This document shows positions 62,526 to 64,000 of a stretch of DNA of 64,000 bases, in pieces. Source of the stretch: an uncultured Gammaproteobacteria bacterium (GTDB taxonomy: Bacteria; Pseudomonadota; Gammaproteobacteria; Berkiellales; Berkiellaceae); assembly GCA_902826485.1 (NCBI GenBank), contig CADEEZ010000004.1, positions 140,853 to 204,852 of the forward strand, read 5' to 3'. A program made the translations under genes and the position numbers. The notes beneath the pieces were generated by a model. It ran no database searches, was not told the origin of the DNA, and saw only the letters and a program-made list of their open reading frames with translations. Numbering within the stretch: the first letter of the stretch is position 1; each line of letters opens with the position of its first letter.

Positions 62526-64000
62526 ATGCGCTTCATGAAAAAAATCCTAAAATTGCTCTTAATCTTAGTGGCCATTATTATTCCGGGCATTATTATTGCG
62601 GGGATAGCAGCGCTATTTCTTGTCGACGCCAATCATTTTAAACCCCAACTGGTACACCTCGCCGAACAAAAGCTGGGCAGAAAATTAATTGTCGATGGCG
62701 ATTTTTCATTACAACTTTATCCCACTATTGCCATTAAACTTAATCAAACTCATCTAAAAAATCCCGATTCATTTGGCGACTTAAAAAACAACGATTTTGC
62801 CTACGTTAATACCGCCAGATTAAAAATTGAATTATTGCCCTTATTAAAGGGAAAAATGAATATTGAACAATTGGAATTAGAAGGCGTCAAACTGAAGTTA
62901 ACGCGCTTGGCACCTAATCTTGATAACTGGTCGGACTTAGTCACCAATTTCAATACGCCTTCAGAAAATAAAAAAGAATCGGAAGAAGTTGAAGGAGAAG
63001 AAGAAAACGGAGACCTCTCAAAAGGCAAATTTAAAGTTAAGCTACTGGAAACAATGCTTGAAAATGCAGAAATACTCTATCAAGATAAAACGGCAAACAA
63101 AGAATACCATCTTAAGAAGGCCAGTTTTTATACCGAAAAATTCGGCACAAATACTTTAACTGCTATCAAGGGTAACTTTATTTTCGTTGCGGGTAATACC
63201 CATACAAGCATGGCTTATCAAGGAAAAATGTTATTTAATCCTAAAGAAAGCAAGTTGGAATTGAGCCCCCTTTCTTTGAGCAGCACCATTACCAGCCCAA
63301 AACTGCCTGGCGGAAAATTAACCAGTGTTTTGGCAGGTGCTTTAAAAGCAGACTGGAAAAATCAAACCTTTAATCTAAACAATATCACTTTAAAATTTAA
63401 TGATTCAATTGCCAAAGGCTCGGCTAACATCGATTTTGCCAAAGGGTTATCAGCGCGTTTTGATCTGGGTTTGAATGTGTTACAGCTTGATAAATATTTA
63501 CCTGATGCGCATTTAGCCCTCAATCATATTCAAACCAGCGGCACATTTAGTAATCAGATATTAAATTTATCTAGTCTAAAAGCCAATTTATATAAAGGCA
63601 GTTTTCAAGGCAGCAGTAAAATCACGTTTACACAACAAAACCAATATCAAGTGAATGGCAAATTTAACCAAGTGGATATTCAGGCTTTGCTGATGTCCCT
63701 TAAAAATATTAATAAAATTTCAGGCAGCACAAATGCAACGCTTAATTTAACTACCGCGGGAAATAATGCGGCTGAAATCAAGCGGAATTTAAGTGGCCCT
63801 GTTTTTGTTGACATTCGCCAAGGGGCGCTACATGGACTGGATATTGATTATTATTTGAACAAAGCGCAAATTTTAGCTAAAAAATTACCCGCTGACACGC
63901 AAGTAACCGACAATAAAAAAACCCCCTTTGACCAATTAACGGGTAATTTTATTTTCCAAAATGGGGTGATATCGAATCAAGACTTGCGTGGTTCAGCCAA
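62526..64000 (+). CDS. AsmA family protein (partial, runs off the window)
   Basis: The 5' part of a large gene, about 490 residues in the window and no stop. One N-terminal membrane span (LLLILVAIIIPGIIIAGIAA) is followed by FKPQLVHLAEQKLGRKL and VDGDFSLQLYPTIAIKLNQT, the classic AsmA start. A Lys/Glu-rich insertion (ESEEVEGEEENGDLS) lies near 158-172. Then come beta-rich repeats of the kind AsmA-like proteins use to bridge the periplasm and move phospholipid to the outer membrane. ATG 62517, 62526 and 62535 are all in frame; AGGG favours 62526. Confidence 0.88.
   Translation, partial: MRFMKKILKLLLILVAIIIPGIIIAGIAALFLVDANHFKPQLVHLAEQKLGRKLIVDGDFSLQLYPTIAIKLNQTHLKNPDSFGDLKNNDFAYVNTARLKIELLPLLKGKMNIEQLELEGVKLKLTRLAPNLDNWSDLVTNFNTPSENKKESEEVEGEEENGDLSKGKFKVKLLETMLENAEILYQDKTANKEYHLKKASFYTEKFGTNTLTAIKGNFIFVAGNTHTSMAYQGKMLFNPKESKLELSPLSLSSTITSPKLPGGKLTSVLAGALKADWKNQTFNLNNITLKFNDSIAKGSANIDFAKGLSARFDLGLNVLQLDKYLPDAHLALNHIQTSGTFSNQILNLSSLKANLYKGSFQGSSKITFTQQNQYQVNGKFNQVDIQALLMSLKNINKISGSTNATLNLTTAGNNAAEIKRNLSGPVFVDIRQGALHGLDIDYYLNKAQILAKKLPADTQVTDNKKTPFDQLTGNFIFQNGVISNQDLRGSA

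Noticed and set aside
62801..63028. 75-residue minus-strand ORF inside the AsmA-family gene
   Set aside because: Ser/Phe-rich shadow of the acidic Lys-Glu insertion on the plus strand.

Overview
The window is a stretch of low-GC gammaproteobacterial chromosome. The best fit is Legionellales/Coxiellales (a Legionella-, Coxiella- or Berkiella-like host-associated bacterium). This is inferred from gene content and order: fis-purH-purD; rppH-ptsP-(TauE)-lgt-thyA-folA; tkt-gap-pgk-pyk-fba; ygfB-pepP-ubiH-ubiI facing zapA-6S RNA-ygfA; pyrB with a non-catalytic pyrC; and pilT facing yggS-proC-yggT. Scattered among these are long unrecognised proteins of the kind those bacteria export. No marker gene for exact taxonomy is present.

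Layout. 1-3109: end of fis, then purH and purD. 3416-8095: an accessory block with a Ser-Pro-rich 821-residue protein, a DUF374 acyltransferase and a coiled-coil protein. 8118-13833 (minus): folA, thyA, lgt, a TauE/SafE permease, ptsP and rppH, tightly packed. 14045-17313: two tandem beta-barrel outer-membrane paralogues, a Cys-rich holin-like membrane protein and an OTU-like putative cysteine protease. 17427-23150: ubiquinone hydroxylases, pepP and ygfB on the minus strand, then zapA, 6S RNA and 5-formyl-THF cyclo-ligase on the plus strand. 23156-30085: a tiny membrane ORF, an EVE protein, rpiA, a ybbA/ybbP-type ABC system abutting tesA, and a three-gene SnoaL/GNAT/nitrilase cassette. 30204-33915: an HExxH protein, a nucleotidyltransferase-GNAT fusion and a pirin. 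34058-41514 (minus): the central-carbon operon tkt-gap-pgk-pyk-fba plus yhhQ. 41769-46950: a SIMPL protein, a redoxin, and three unrecognised proteins, including a secreted Rossmann-like one and a papain-like one. 47145-64000: metK, rsmE, a double-glycine-leader peptide, yqgE, ruvX, pyrB, pyrC', an unknown ORF, pilT, yggS, proC, yggT, a hydrolase, rdgB, hemW, a YcxB-like protein, an SLC13 transporter, trmB and the start of an AsmA-family gene.

The most notable non-genic structure is a set of short inverted-repeat (MITE-like) elements. Family A has two full copies (41625-41712, 61513-61612) and one collapsed copy (31879-31909) whose sequence equals a precise deletion between two internal CCGCGG repeats. 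Family B (43284-43396) has unrelated arm sequence but the same design. The most notable coding observations are an orphan bacteriocin-like precursor with a canonical GG leader (49061-49306), three candidate host-directed proteases recognised only by motif (30204-31814, 16378-17313, 44484-45473), and a dihydroorotase-like subunit that has lost its metal-binding HxH. No tRNA, rRNA, CRISPR array, transposase or prophage block was seen.
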